NCBI RefSeq assembly: GCF_005876855.1
Contig: NZ_QLAE01000026.1
Span: forward strand, 1-64,000
DNA: 64,000 nt
Reading direction: 5' to 3'
Source: Stutzerimonas nosocomialis
GTDB lineage: Bacteria > Pseudomonadota > Gammaproteobacteria > Pseudomonadales > Pseudomonadaceae
Below, in pieces: positions 24,773 through 33,044 of this stretch; the first letter of the stretch is position 1; each line of letters begins with the position of its first letter. The notes beneath the pieces were generated by a model. That model saw only the letters and a program-made list of their open reading frames with translations, made no database searches and was not told the DNA's origin. The translations under genes and the position numbers were made by a program.

Positions 24773-25594
24773 TCAGCACTTGCTCACGCCGGCGATCAGC
24801 GGGGTGCCGGTGAGCGGGTCTTCGAGCAGCACGCAGCGCACGCCGTAGAGCTGCTCCACCAGCGCGGGCGTGACGATGTCCCGCGGCGGGCCTTCGGCGA
24901 TGATGCGCCCCTCGTTCATCGCCACCAGGTAGTCGGCGTAACGGCAGGCGCTGGACAGGTCGTGGACCACCATCACCACCGTCTTGCCGGCCGCCGAGAG
25001 TTCGCGTATCAGCTCGAACACCTCGATCTGGTGGCCCAGGTCGAGCGCCGAGGTGGGTTCGTCGAGCAGCAGCAGCGGCGTCGCCTGGGCGATCGCCATG
25101 GCGATCCAGGCCCGCTGGCGCTGGCCGCCGGACATCGATTCCAGCGGCCGGTGGGCCAGTTCGCTGAGGTCGGCGGCCGCCATCGCCGCCTCGACGATGG
25201 CATGGTCCTGGGCCGACCACTGGCGCAGCAGCCCCTGGTGCGGCTGGCGACCGAACTGGATCAGCTCGTAGACGGTGAGGCCTTCGGGCGCGGTGGCCTG
25301 CTGCGGCAGCAGGGCGAGCTGGCGGGCGACGTCACGGGAGCGCTGCGTGTCGATCGGCTGGCCGTTGAGCAGCACCGCGCCCTGGGTCGGCGCATGCAGG
25401 CGCGACAGGCCGGCCAGCAGGGTCGACTTGCCGCAGCCGTTGGGACCGACGATGGCCGTCACCTGCCCTTCGGGGATGCGCAGCGAGAGATCCCGGACGA
25501 TCTGCCGGTCGCCATAGGCGAGCCCCAATCCCTGGGCTTCCAGGGTGGCCCGGGTGCCCGCCGCCGTGAGCAGGGGTGAAGCTGAACGACTCAT
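24773..25594 (-). CDS. Ferric-siderophore ABC transporter, ATP-binding protein
   Basis: A 273-residue ABC ATPase of the FecE/FhuC class that powers import of ferric chelates. Walker A is GPNGCGKST, the Q-loop lies in LPQQATAPEG, the signature is MSGGQRQRAW, and Walker B is LLLLDEPTSALD, with the switch His in VVHDLSSA. The start at 25594 overlaps the stop of the permease gene (ATGA), so the operon is translationally coupled. It is the last of four genes: binding protein, two permeases and ATPase. Confidence 0.92.
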   Translation of the reverse strand: MSRSASPLLTAAGTRATLEAQGLGLAYGDRQIVRDLSLRIPEGQVTAIVGPNGCGKSTLLAGLSRLHAPTQGAVLLNGQPIDTQRSRDVARQLALLPQQATAPEGLTVYELIQFGRQPHQGLLRQWSAQDHAIVEAAMAAADLSELAHRPLESMSGGQRQRAWIAMAIAQATPLLLLDEPTSALDLGHQIEVFELIRELSAAGKTVVMVVHDLSSACRYADYLVAMNEGRIIAEGPPRDIVTPALVEQLYGVRCVLLEDPLTGTPLIAGVSKC

Positions 25595-26640
25595 AGTCCT
25601 CTCCCGCGCGACTGGCGCAGCAAAATCCACAACAGGTAGGGGCCGCCGATGATCGCCGTCACCACCCCCACCGGCACTTCGATCGGTGACAGCACGGTGC
25701 GGCCGACCAGATCGGCCAGCACCATCATCAGCGCGCCGGCCAGCGCGGCGCCCCAGGTCGGTACGCCCTGGTGGCCGGCCAGGTAGCGCGCCATTTCCGG
25801 CGCCGCCAGGGCCACCAGACCGACCGGCCCGACGACCGCAACCGCCAGCGCCGTGAGCACCACGGTGATGACCAGGGTGTAGACCCGCATCCGCTGCAGG
25901 CGAACGCCCAGACCCAGGGCGACCGCGTCGGCAAAGCGCATCAGGCTGAGCTGGCCGCCGAGGTACTTGGCCAGCGGCAGGCAGAGCAGCAGTCCGCCCA
26001 CCAGCAGCCAGACGCTCTGGGCCGGGCGCGCGGACAGGCTGCCGACGGTCCAGGCGAAGGCCAGGTTGGCGCTGTCCATGTCGGCGCGGGCGAGCATCAG
26101 GTTGGTCAGCGCGCCGAACAGCGCGCCCACGGCGATACCGATCACGATGAACCGGTAGCCCCGGGCGCCGGCCCCGGCACTCAGGCCGAAGGCCAGGGCC
26201 GCGGCGGTGCTCGCCCCCACCAGCGCCAGCGCCGAGGGGGCCAGCGTCGTCGAGACGGCGACGATGGACGCCACGGCGAATGCGGTCGCGCCATCGTCGA
26301 TGCCGATGATGCCGGGCGTCGCGAGGCGGTTGCGCGCCAGCGTCTGCAACAGGCAGCCGCCGACGCCGAGCGCCGCGCCCGTCGCCAGGGCGGCCACCAG
26401 CCGCTGCAGGCGCAGCTCGCGCACCAGGAACACATCCATGGGGTCGCCAAGGCCGAACGCCGCGGCAAGGGCGTCCGCCGGAGCCAGGTCGGCGCTGCCG
26501 GAGGCCAGGAACAGCGCGCTGGCGATCAGCAGGGCCACGCTGGTCGACAGCGCGGCCAGCAGGCCCCGCCGGTGCACCAGAAGCGCCATCCGCCCCGCCT
26601 CGATCAACCAGTAGCCTGGCGGCACATGCGATGCGCTCAT
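25591..26640 (-). CDS. Ferric-siderophore ABC transporter, permease (FecD-like)
   Basis: A 349-residue FecCD-family inner-membrane permease with about ten helices. Family marks include LRLQRLVAALATGAALGVGG, LATPGIIGIDDGA and VAVVGPVGLVALAAPEMAR near the ATPase-coupling loop. The ATG at 26640 lies 2 nt past the stop of the upstream permease; a GTG at 26646 is an alternative. Together with its partner permease it forms a heterodimeric channel. Confidence 0.9.
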   Translation of the reverse strand: MSASHVPPGYWLIEAGRMALLVHRRGLLAALSTSVALLIASALFLASGSADLAPADALAAAFGLGDPMDVFLVRELRLQRLVAALATGAALGVGGCLLQTLARNRLATPGIIGIDDGATAFAVASIVAVSTTLAPSALALVGASTAAALAFGLSAGAGARGYRFIVIGIAVGALFGALTNLMLARADMDSANLAFAWTVGSLSARPAQSVWLLVGGLLLCLPLAKYLGGQLSLMRFADAVALGLGVRLQRMRVYTLVITVVLTALAVAVVGPVGLVALAAPEMARYLAGHQGVPTWGAALAGALMMVLADLVGRTVLSPIEVPVGVVTAIIGGPYLLWILLRQSRGRGL

Positions 26641-26642
26641 CC

Positions 26643-27644
26643 TCACAGCCTCGGGATTCGGTGGTTACGCACGACCGCGATCAGCACCGGCGCACCGATG
26701 AACGCCGTTACCACGCCGATCGGCAGTTCGTACGGCTTGACCAGCAGGCGGGAAAAGATATCGGCCATGATCAGGATCGACGGGCCGATGAGCAGCGCCA
26801 GCAGGAGCGCACGACGCACGTCGGGGCCGGCCAGGCGCCGCGCGATGAACGGCACCACCAGACCGACGAAACTGATCGGACCGGCGGCCGAGACCGCGGT
26901 GCCGACGAGTATCGCCACGCTGAACAGGGCCACGATACGGGTCACCCGGGGGTGATGGCCCAGGCCGCTGGCCATGGTCTCGCCCAGCGCCAGGGCGGCC
27001 AGCGGGCGGATGATCGGCACCAGCACCAGCAACCCCAGCAGCAGGCCCGGCAGCGTCCAGACCAGCACCTCGTTGGAGCGCCCTGCCAGCGCGCCGATGA
27101 TCCAGAAGCGGATGTCGTCGGCGGTGCGTTGGTCGTGCAGCATGATCAGGGTGCTGGCGGCGAAGAGGATGCTGCTGAAGGCGGCACCGGCCAGGACCAG
27201 CCGGACCGGGTCGTCGCCCACGCCGCGCACGCGGGTGACCAGCAGCACCAGCGCGCAACCGATCAGCGCGCCGCTGATGGCCACCGCGAGGTTGGCGCTG
27301 CTGGAGCTGGTGCCCAGGCTGACGGCCAGCACCACCGCGAACGAGGCGCCGGCGCTGACGCCCAGCAGCCCGGGCTCGGCCAGGGGATTGCGGGTGGCGG
27401 ACTGCAGCACGGTGCCGGCCGCCCCCAGGGCGACACCCACCAGGATACCCAGCAGGGTACGCGGCAGGCGCAGTTCGGTGATCACGAAGCGCGCATCGGG
27501 ATCGGCGACGCCACCCAGCGCCATCAGGCTGCGCCAGGGGCTGACCTGACCTGCGCCGAACAGCAGGCTCGCCAGAATCAGGAGCAGTAACGCCGCAACG
27601 GCCAGCAGAAGCATCCTGCCGAGCGACCGGTGCGTGGAACTCAT
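26643..27644 (-). CDS. Ferric-siderophore ABC transporter, permease (FecC-like)
   Basis: A 333-residue FecCD-family permease. It shows the typical LRLPRTLLGILVGVALGAAG, LAEPGLLGVSAGASFA and AAGPISFVGLVVPFIARR motifs and about nine to ten membrane helices. It overlaps the end of the binding-protein gene by an ATGA and is followed at once by the second permease gene. The pair of distinct permeases is the Fec/Fep arrangement. Confidence 0.9.
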   Translation of the reverse strand: MSSTHRSLGRMLLLAVAALLLLILASLLFGAGQVSPWRSLMALGGVADPDARFVITELRLPRTLLGILVGVALGAAGTVLQSATRNPLAEPGLLGVSAGASFAVVLAVSLGTSSSSANLAVAISGALIGCALVLLVTRVRGVGDDPVRLVLAGAAFSSILFAASTLIMLHDQRTADDIRFWIIGALAGRSNEVLVWTLPGLLLGLLVLVPIIRPLAALALGETMASGLGHHPRVTRIVALFSVAILVGTAVSAAGPISFVGLVVPFIARRLAGPDVRRALLLALLIGPSILIMADIFSRLLVKPYELPIGVVTAFIGAPVLIAVVRNHRIPRL

Positions 27645-28579
27645 TGGGTCAACAGGATCCGCTCCACGTCGTCGAGCAGCCGCTCGGCGGCGATCACGCC
27701 CGAACCGCTGGACCAGAGCTGGCCGTCGACTGTCGCCATCTGCCCGTTCTTGACCGCCTCGAGGCGGGTGAACGCGGGTTGCCGGGAAGCCTGCTGCAGG
27801 GTTTCCTCCCCTTGCGGGTTGAGGGTCGCGACCAGCAGCCAGTCGGCATCGGCGCGGCTGAGGTTTTCCAGGCTCAGCGTATCGCTGTGCGGCTTGTTGC
27901 CCAGCTGGCCGGCCAGTTCGGGGGTTTCCAGGCCGAGCTGGCGCAGGATCTGCCCGGCGAACACCTTGTTCGACATCAGGATCGGTCCCTGGGGGTTCCA
28001 GCGCAGCAGGGACACGCTGAGCGCCTCGGGCAGTCGCTGCGCGAGGGAGGCGGCGCGCTCGTCGAAGCGGGCGATCAGCTGGTCGGCCTGTTCGGCCTTG
28101 TCCATCGCGCTGGCGTACTCACGCGCACGCTCGCGCCAGTCGCTCATCGAGCTGGTGCGGGGGATCACCGTCGGTGCGACGCGGCTGAGCAGCGCGTAGG
28201 TCTGGTCGCTGATGAATTCCGAAGCGAGGATCAGGTCCGGCTTGGTTCGCAGGATGGCTTCGAGGTTCGGCTCCCGGGTCGAGCCGACGATGGTGACGGC
28301 GCCCGCCTTGTCCTTGAGGTATTCGCTCACGCCTTCGGCGCCGCGCGTCGCGACGGTGCCGACCGGCTGGATGCCGAGCGCCAGGACCAGATCGAGTGCG
28401 CCTTCGTCCAGGGTCACGACGCGCTGGGGGGTCGACTCGATCTTCACCGGACCTTTGGCGGTGTCCAGGGTCCGCGTCTGCGCGTGGGACAGCCCTGTGC
28501 ACAGGCTTGCAAGAAGTACCGCGGCGATTGAAAACGTCCGCAGCACGCCGGAGCGACGCTGGGTAGAGGTGATGGACAT
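27641..28579 (-). CDS. Periplasmic ferric-siderophore binding protein
   Basis: A 312-residue class III (FecB/FepB-type) solute-binding protein. A signal peptide covers about 1-33 (cleavage near LSHA-QT) and there is no lipobox. The mature part begins with the family phrases PQRVVTLDEGALDLVLALG and KPDLILASEFIS. The start at 28579 is the first Met with a proper signal sequence. A Fur-like site lies about 40 bp upstream, so the four-gene operon is probably iron-repressed. No outer-membrane receptor adjoins the operon. Confidence 0.9.
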   Translation of the reverse strand: MSITSTQRRSGVLRTFSIAAVLLASLCTGLSHAQTRTLDTAKGPVKIESTPQRVVTLDEGALDLVLALGIQPVGTVATRGAEGVSEYLKDKAGAVTIVGSTREPNLEAILRTKPDLILASEFISDQTYALLSRVAPTVIPRTSSMSDWRERAREYASAMDKAEQADQLIARFDERAASLAQRLPEALSVSLLRWNPQGPILMSNKVFAGQILRQLGLETPELAGQLGNKPHSDTLSLENLSRADADWLLVATLNPQGEETLQQASRQPAFTRLEAVKNGQMATVDGQLWSSGSGVIAAERLLDDVERILLTQ

Positions 28580-28617
28580 ACCGATCCTCGTCGTAGGGAC
28601 AATGGCGCCCTCGCCAT

Positions 28618-28636
28618 TGGAATGATTCTCATCAAC
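28618..28636 (-). promoter_or_regulatory. Candidate Fur box upstream of the siderophore ABC operon
   Basis: The minus-strand 19-mer GTTGATGAGAATCATTCCA retains the ATGA-AATCATT core of the Fur consensus, with the central 12 bases differing at a single position. It lies 39-57 bp upstream of the binding-protein start. Confidence 0.65.
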
Positions 28637-29035
28637 GGGAAACTCTACCAAATCGCCGCCGCTCAAGCATAGGTTGCTAACTATTCAGGGTTCGGAATAC
28701 GTAACAGAAGCTGTTGGTGCCGGTATCAAGGGGCTCGAATAGGCGGATTTCCGCCGATCCTTGAAGACGATGAGCGGAACTATGCCGTCGATGCGGGATC
28801 GTGGCGGCGCTTCGCCCCGGAGCGCCGCCGATTGCCGGACTGGCACGGCGCATGCTATGTGTTCGGTGTTCGATGCGACGACCAATGACAAGAATGCATG
28901 CCGCCATCGCCCCAGCCTTCCATGAAGCGCTCCTCGATAACGCCCACGTGTTCTTGCTCATTCGCCCCAGGGCGAAGCCGTATCGTTTTGTCGTGAAAAT
29001 CAGCGTTACTAATAACAATGAAACGGAGATCTTCC
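28637..29035. other. Divergent intergenic region between the siderophore ABC operon and the TAXI-TRAP genes
   Basis: No gene is supported in about 400 bp. Two short perfect hairpins are seen: GGCGGA-TT-TCCGCC at 28742-28755 and TTCGCCC-CA-GGGCGAA at 28961-28976, the latter 60 bp before the TRAP binding-protein gene. No T-run follows either. Confidence 0.4.
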
Positions 29036-29989
29036 ATGAAACTGAGCAAGCGCTTTACCCTGCTCGCCGCCGCTGCGGCCTTCAGCGCCAGCACTGCGGC
29101 CGTCGCCGCACCCACCTTCATCAACATCCTCACCGGCGGTACCAGCGGTGTGTACTACCCGATCGGCGTCGCCCTGTCGCAGCAGTACAACAAGATCGAC
29201 GGTGCCAAGACCTCGGTCCAGGCCACCAAGGCCTCGGTGGAAAACCTGACGCTGCTGCAAGCCGGACGTGGGGAGCTGGCTTTCGCACTGGGTGATTCGG
29301 TCGCCGACGCCTGGAACGGTGTCGAAGACGCCGGCTTCAAGGTGCCGCTGAAGAAGCTGCGTGCTGTCGCCGGGACCTACCCGAACTACATCCAGATCGT
29401 CGCCAGCCGCGATTCGGGCATCAAGACCCTGGAAGACCTCAAGGGCAAGCGCATCTCCGTCGGCGCGCCAAAGTCCGGTACCGAGCTCAACGCCCGTGCG
29501 ATCTTCAAGGCCGCCGGCCTGACCTACAAGGACATGGGCACCGTTGAATTCCTGCCCTACGCCGAGTCGGTCGAACTGATCAAGAACCGTCAGCTCGATG
29601 CCACCCTGCAGTCCTCCGGCCTGGGCATGGCGGCGATTCGCGACCTGGCCTCGACCATGCCGATCACCTTCGTCTCGATTCCCGAAGACGTGGTCGCCAA
29701 GATCGACAACGCCGCCTACCTGTCCGCCAACATCCCGGCCGACACCTATGACGGCCAGTCTGCCGACGTTCCCACCGTGGCCATCAACAACATCCTGGTG
29801 ACCCACGAAGGCGTGTCCGACGAAGTGGTCTACCAGATGACCAAGCTGATGTTCGACAACCTCGAACGCCTGGGCACCGCGCATTCCGCCGCCAAGGACA
29901 TCAAGCTGGACCAAGCCGCCGAGAACCTGCCGATCCCGCTGCACCCGGGCGCCGAGCGGTTCTACAAGGAAGTTGGCGTCATCAAGTAA
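29036..29989 (+). CDS. TAXI-family TRAP transporter solute-binding protein
   Basis: A 317-residue periplasmic protein of the TAXI (TRAP-associated extracytoplasmic immunogenic) family. A signal peptide spans about 1-25 (AAVAA-PTF), and the family start INILTGGTSGVYYPIGVALSQ follows. Later motifs include ELAFALGDSVADAW and LKGKRISVGAPKSGTE. The start at 29036 follows GGAG. It captures a small carboxylate, amino acid or similar solute and delivers it to the fused permease encoded 105 bp downstream. The ligand cannot be told from sequence. Confidence 0.93.
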   Translation: MKLSKRFTLLAAAAAFSASTAAVAAPTFINILTGGTSGVYYPIGVALSQQYNKIDGAKTSVQATKASVENLTLLQAGRGELAFALGDSVADAWNGVEDAGFKVPLKKLRAVAGTYPNYIQIVASRDSGIKTLEDLKGKRISVGAPKSGTELNARAIFKAAGLTYKDMGTVEFLPYAESVELIKNRQLDATLQSSGLGMAAIRDLASTMPITFVSIPEDVVAKIDNAAYLSANIPADTYDGQSADVPTVAINNILVTHEGVSDEVVYQMTKLMFDNLERLGTAHSAAKDIKLDQAAENLPIPLHPGAERFYKEVGVIK

Positions 29990-30094
29990 CGCCCCCGGTG
30001 CCGGATCGCATCCGGCACCTCTTCCTTCGGGCGCCGGGCCCAGACCGGCCCGGCGCACCTTCGCACCTGCACGTTGTACTGAGGCATTGCTTCC

Positions 30095-32122
30095 ATGAGC
30101 GAGCAAAACCAGGGTCTGGCGGCCACGCCCGCAGATTGGCCGAAAGCGCTGTTTTATGTGGCGCTGCTGTTCTCCACCTTTCAGATCATTACCGCAGCCT
30201 TCCATCCGTTCTCGTCCCAGGTGCTGCGCGCCGGGCACGTGGGCTTCCTGCTGCTGCTGGTCTATCTGAGTTTCCCCGCAGTCGGCAAGGATCGCCCCTG
30301 GCAACCGCTGGCCTGGGTACTGGGTCTGGCCGGCGCGGCGACGGCGCTGTACCAATGGTATTTCGAGGCCGACCTCATCCAGCGCTCCGGTGACCTGACC
30401 ACCGCCGACTTCGCCATCGGCGTGATCCTCACCGTGCTGATCTTCGAAGCGGCGCGCCGGGTCATGGGCATCGCCCTGCCGATCATCTGCGGCCTGTTCC
30501 TGGCCTACGGGCTGCTCGGCGAATACCTGCCGGGCGATCTGGCGCACCGTGGCTACGGTCTGGACCAGATCATCAATCAGCTGGCCTTCGGGACCGAGGG
30601 CTTCTACGGTACGCCGACCTACGTCTCGGCGACCTACATCTTCCTGTTCATCCTGTTCGGTGCCTTCCTCGAGCAAGCCGGGATGATCAAGCTGTTCACC
30701 GACTTCGCCATGGGCCTGTTCGGTCACAAGATCGGCGGCCCGGCCAAGGTGTCGGTGGTGTCCTCGGCGCTGATGGGCACCATCACCGGATCGGGCGTGG
30801 CCAACGTGGTCACCACCGGGCAGTTCACCATCCCGCTGATGAAACGCTTCGGCTACCGCCCGGCCTTTGCCGGGGGCGTCGAGTCCACCGCCAGTATGGG
30901 TAGCCAGCTGATGCCTCCGGTGATGGGCGCCGTCGCGTTCATCATGGCCGAGACCATCAACGTGCCCTTCATCGAAGTCGCCAAGGCCGCCCTGGTGCCC
31001 GCCCTGCTCTACTTCGGTTCGATCTTCCTGATGGTGCACCTGGAAGCCAAGCGGGCCGACCTCAAGGGCCTGCCGAAAGAGGAATGCCCCAGCGCCTGGA
31101 AGGCGGTCAAGGAACGCTGGTTCCTGCTGATTCCGCTGGGCGTGCTGATCTACCTGCTGTTCTCCGGCCGCACGCCGTTGTTCTCCGGCATGGTCGGCCT
31201 GGCCCTGACCGCCATCGTGATCCTCGGGTCGGCGGTGATTCTGCGGGTCTCCGCGCTGGGCTTGCGCATCGCCTTCTGGGTCGCGCTGGGGATACTCTGC
31301 GCCGGCTTCTTCCAGCTCGGCATCGGGGTCATCTTCGGGGTCATCGCGGCGCTGGTCGCCGTCTGCTGGTTCATCAAGGGCGGCCGCGAGACACTGGTGC
31401 TGTGCCTGCATGCACTGGTCGAAGGCGCCCGTCATGCGGTCCCGGTGGGCATCGCCTGCACCCTGGTCGGGGTGATCATCGGCGTGGTCTCGCTGACCGG
31501 CGTGGCCTCCACCTTCGCCGGCTACATCCTCGCGATCGGCCAGGACAACCTGTTCCTCTCGCTGATACTGACGATGGTGACCTGTCTGGTGCTGGGCATG
31601 GGCATCCCGACCATTCCCAACTACATCATCACCAGCTCGATCGCCGCGCCTGCCCTGCTGGAACTGGGCGTGCCGCTGATCGTCTCGCACATGTTCGTGT
31701 TCTATTTCGGCATCCTCGCCGACCTGACGCCCCCGGTGGCGCTGGCCTGCTTCGCCGCGGCGCCTATCGCCAAGGAGCGTGGCCTGAAGATCAGCTTCTG
31801 GGCGGTACGCATCGCGCTGGCCGGCTTCGTAGTGCCGTTCATCGCCGTCTACTCGCCAGCGCTGATGCTCCAGGGCGACAGCTGGGGCGCGACGATCTAC
31901 GTGATCGCCAAGGCGGGCCTGGCCATCTTCCTCTGGGCGATCGCCTCAATCGGCTACCTGCGTGTCCGGCTGGCCTGGTGGGAACGCCTGGTGGCGGCGG
32001 CCGGCGGTGCGACGCTGATCATCGCGCTGCCGATCACCGACGAGATCGGCTTCGCCCTCGGTGCCCTGGTACTCGCTGCGCACTACTGGCGTAGCCGCGC
32101 CAGCAAGGCGGTCGCTGCGTGA
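30095..32122 (+). CDS. TAXI-TRAP transporter fused permease (DctQM type)
   Basis: A 675-residue inner-membrane permease that joins the small (DctQ) and large (DctM) TRAP subunits in one chain, as usual for TAXI systems. The first four helices (about 15-130) form the Q part. The M part carries the family motifs GTITGSGVANVVTTGQFTIPLMKR, split across helix ends, and ESTASMGSQLMPPVMGAVAF and GMGIPTIPNYIITSS. TRAP systems use ion gradients, typically Na+, in place of ATP. Its stop overlaps the GTG of the DUF1850 gene. Confidence 0.92.
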   Translation: MSEQNQGLAATPADWPKALFYVALLFSTFQIITAAFHPFSSQVLRAGHVGFLLLLVYLSFPAVGKDRPWQPLAWVLGLAGAATALYQWYFEADLIQRSGDLTTADFAIGVILTVLIFEAARRVMGIALPIICGLFLAYGLLGEYLPGDLAHRGYGLDQIINQLAFGTEGFYGTPTYVSATYIFLFILFGAFLEQAGMIKLFTDFAMGLFGHKIGGPAKVSVVSSALMGTITGSGVANVVTTGQFTIPLMKRFGYRPAFAGGVESTASMGSQLMPPVMGAVAFIMAETINVPFIEVAKAALVPALLYFGSIFLMVHLEAKRADLKGLPKEECPSAWKAVKERWFLLIPLGVLIYLLFSGRTPLFSGMVGLALTAIVILGSAVILRVSALGLRIAFWVALGILCAGFFQLGIGVIFGVIAALVAVCWFIKGGRETLVLCLHALVEGARHAVPVGIACTLVGVIIGVVSLTGVASTFAGYILAIGQDNLFLSLILTMVTCLVLGMGIPTIPNYIITSSIAAPALLELGVPLIVSHMFVFYFGILADLTPPVALACFAAAPIAKERGLKISFWAVRIALAGFVVPFIAVYSPALMLQGDSWGATIYVIAKAGLAIFLWAIASIGYLRVRLAWWERLVAAAGGATLIIALPITDEIGFALGALVLAAHYWRSRASKAVAA

Positions 32123-32520
32123 TAGGCCTGTGCCTGGGTCTGGCGGGCAGCGTCTGGATGACGCTGCCCGTGCCGGAATTCACCCTGGCCTGGAATCACA
32201 CCATCGAGAAGATTCGCTGGGAAGAGGATTACCGCGTGACGCCGCAGGGGCTGCTGCTCGGCGAAGCGCGGGTCAAGGGTTCAGGTGCCGGCATGGAGAT
32301 CCCGGACGGCGCCGAACTGCGCAATGGCAGCTGGCACTACCAACGCTCGCTACCGCCGTTGCAACCGCTGCGAGTCGGGCGTACGCCCGAAGCCGGTGAC
32401 TACCAACTGTGTTTCGACCAGCGCTGCCATGCACTGAGTGAATGGCTCGGTCCGCCACGAGCGGATCGTCCGGCGCTGGAACTCTGGAGCTGCGACGCTT
32501 CCCCAGCCGAGCAGCCCTGA
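32119..32520 (+). CDS. DUF1850 domain protein partnered with the TAXI-TRAP transporter
   Basis: A 133-residue protein with a short N-terminal hydrophobic segment (IGLCLGLAGSVWMTLPV) and the DUF1850 pattern WNHTIEKIRWEEDYRV, GARVKGSGAGMEIPDGA-like KGSGAGMEIPDG, and a closing CFDQRCHALSEWL with two Cys. It starts with GTG overlapping the permease stop (GTGA), so it is translationally coupled. DUF1850 genes recur next to TAXI-TRAP permeases, which implies an accessory role at the outer face of the membrane. The function is unknown. Confidence 0.85.
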   Translation: MIGLCLGLAGSVWMTLPVPEFTLAWNHTIEKIRWEEDYRVTPQGLLLGEARVKGSGAGMEIPDGAELRNGSWHYQRSLPPLQPLRVGRTPEAGDYQLCFDQRCHALSEWLGPPRADRPALELWSCDASPAEQP

Positions 32521-32545
32521 GCCCCTGGCGGCGTCCTGCGGCGTC

Positions 32546-32561
32546 CGTTCCACGTGAAACC
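32546..32561. promoter_or_regulatory. parS-like centromere site
   Basis: CGTTCCACGTGAAACC matches the ParB target TGTTTCACGTGAAACA at 13 of 16 positions and keeps the central CACGTG. One arm is the GTTCCAC form and the other the GTTTCAC form (read in reverse), both known in Pseudomonas parS sites. It is intergenic, between convergent gene ends, about 22 kb from parAB and 31 kb from dnaA, within the zone where Pseudomonas parS sites cluster. Confidence 0.7.
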
Positions 32562-32596
32562 CCCATGGATACCAGGCTTGAAGCCCGAGGCAGCGC

Positions 32597-32953
32597 TCAG
32601 TCCTGTGGCGCCAGCCAGGTGCCCTGGCTGTTCTGCTCACAGGCCGGCTTGAGGAAGCGCGCGTCGGTATCCACGCCGTAGTAGTGGATGTCCTGCCGAT
32701 AGGCGATGTTGGACACCTGGGCGTTCTCGCAGATGCCAAAGGCACCGGTCGGACACTGCTCGACGAACTCGACCTCCACCTCCTGGCCCGGTATCTGCGG
32801 CTGGCAGAAACCGGTACGGAACAGCTCGGCCGGAATGCTGCGATTTTCCTGGCAGAGCTTCACGTCCACCCGCTCGCCCTGGCTGTGAATGATGCAGGCC
32901 TCGGCCCAGACCTGGCTGCTCGCCAGCAGCAGGGGTAACAGCAATAGACGCAT
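32597..32953 (-). CDS. Small exported cysteine-rich protein
   Basis: A 118-residue protein with a signal peptide (MRLLLLPLLLASSQVWA-EA) and seven Cys in the mature part, enough for up to three disulfides. Similar short proteins in pseudomonads are sometimes named NADH:ubiquinone oxidoreductase, a name that nothing in this sequence supports. It is divergent from the CobW-type GTPase gene with 91 bp between starts. Probably periplasmic; function unknown. Confidence 0.75.
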   Translation of the reverse strand: MRLLLLPLLLASSQVWAEACIIHSQGERVDVKLCQENRSIPAELFRTGFCQPQIPGQEVEVEFVEQCPTGAFGICENAQVSNIAYRQDIHYYGVDTDARFLKPACEQNSQGTWLAPQD

Positions 32954-33044
32954 GACACTTCTCTCCGTCGAAACGCGGCGACTCTAGCATGAGCCCTGCG
33001 GCAAAGGGCTTCCTGTGCGCCCGAGAAGTGCGCACCATAGCGCC

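Noticed and set aside
29009-31690. 893-codon minus-strand frame opposite the TRAP genes
   Set aside because: Antisense to two conserved transporter genes; low-complexity Gly/Gln/His/Asp composition.
32597-32953. NADH:ubiquinone oxidoreductase subunit
   Set aside because: That name is sometimes carried by similar proteins, but the sequence is a signal peptide plus a small Cys-rich domain with no quinone, flavin or iron-sulfur motif.
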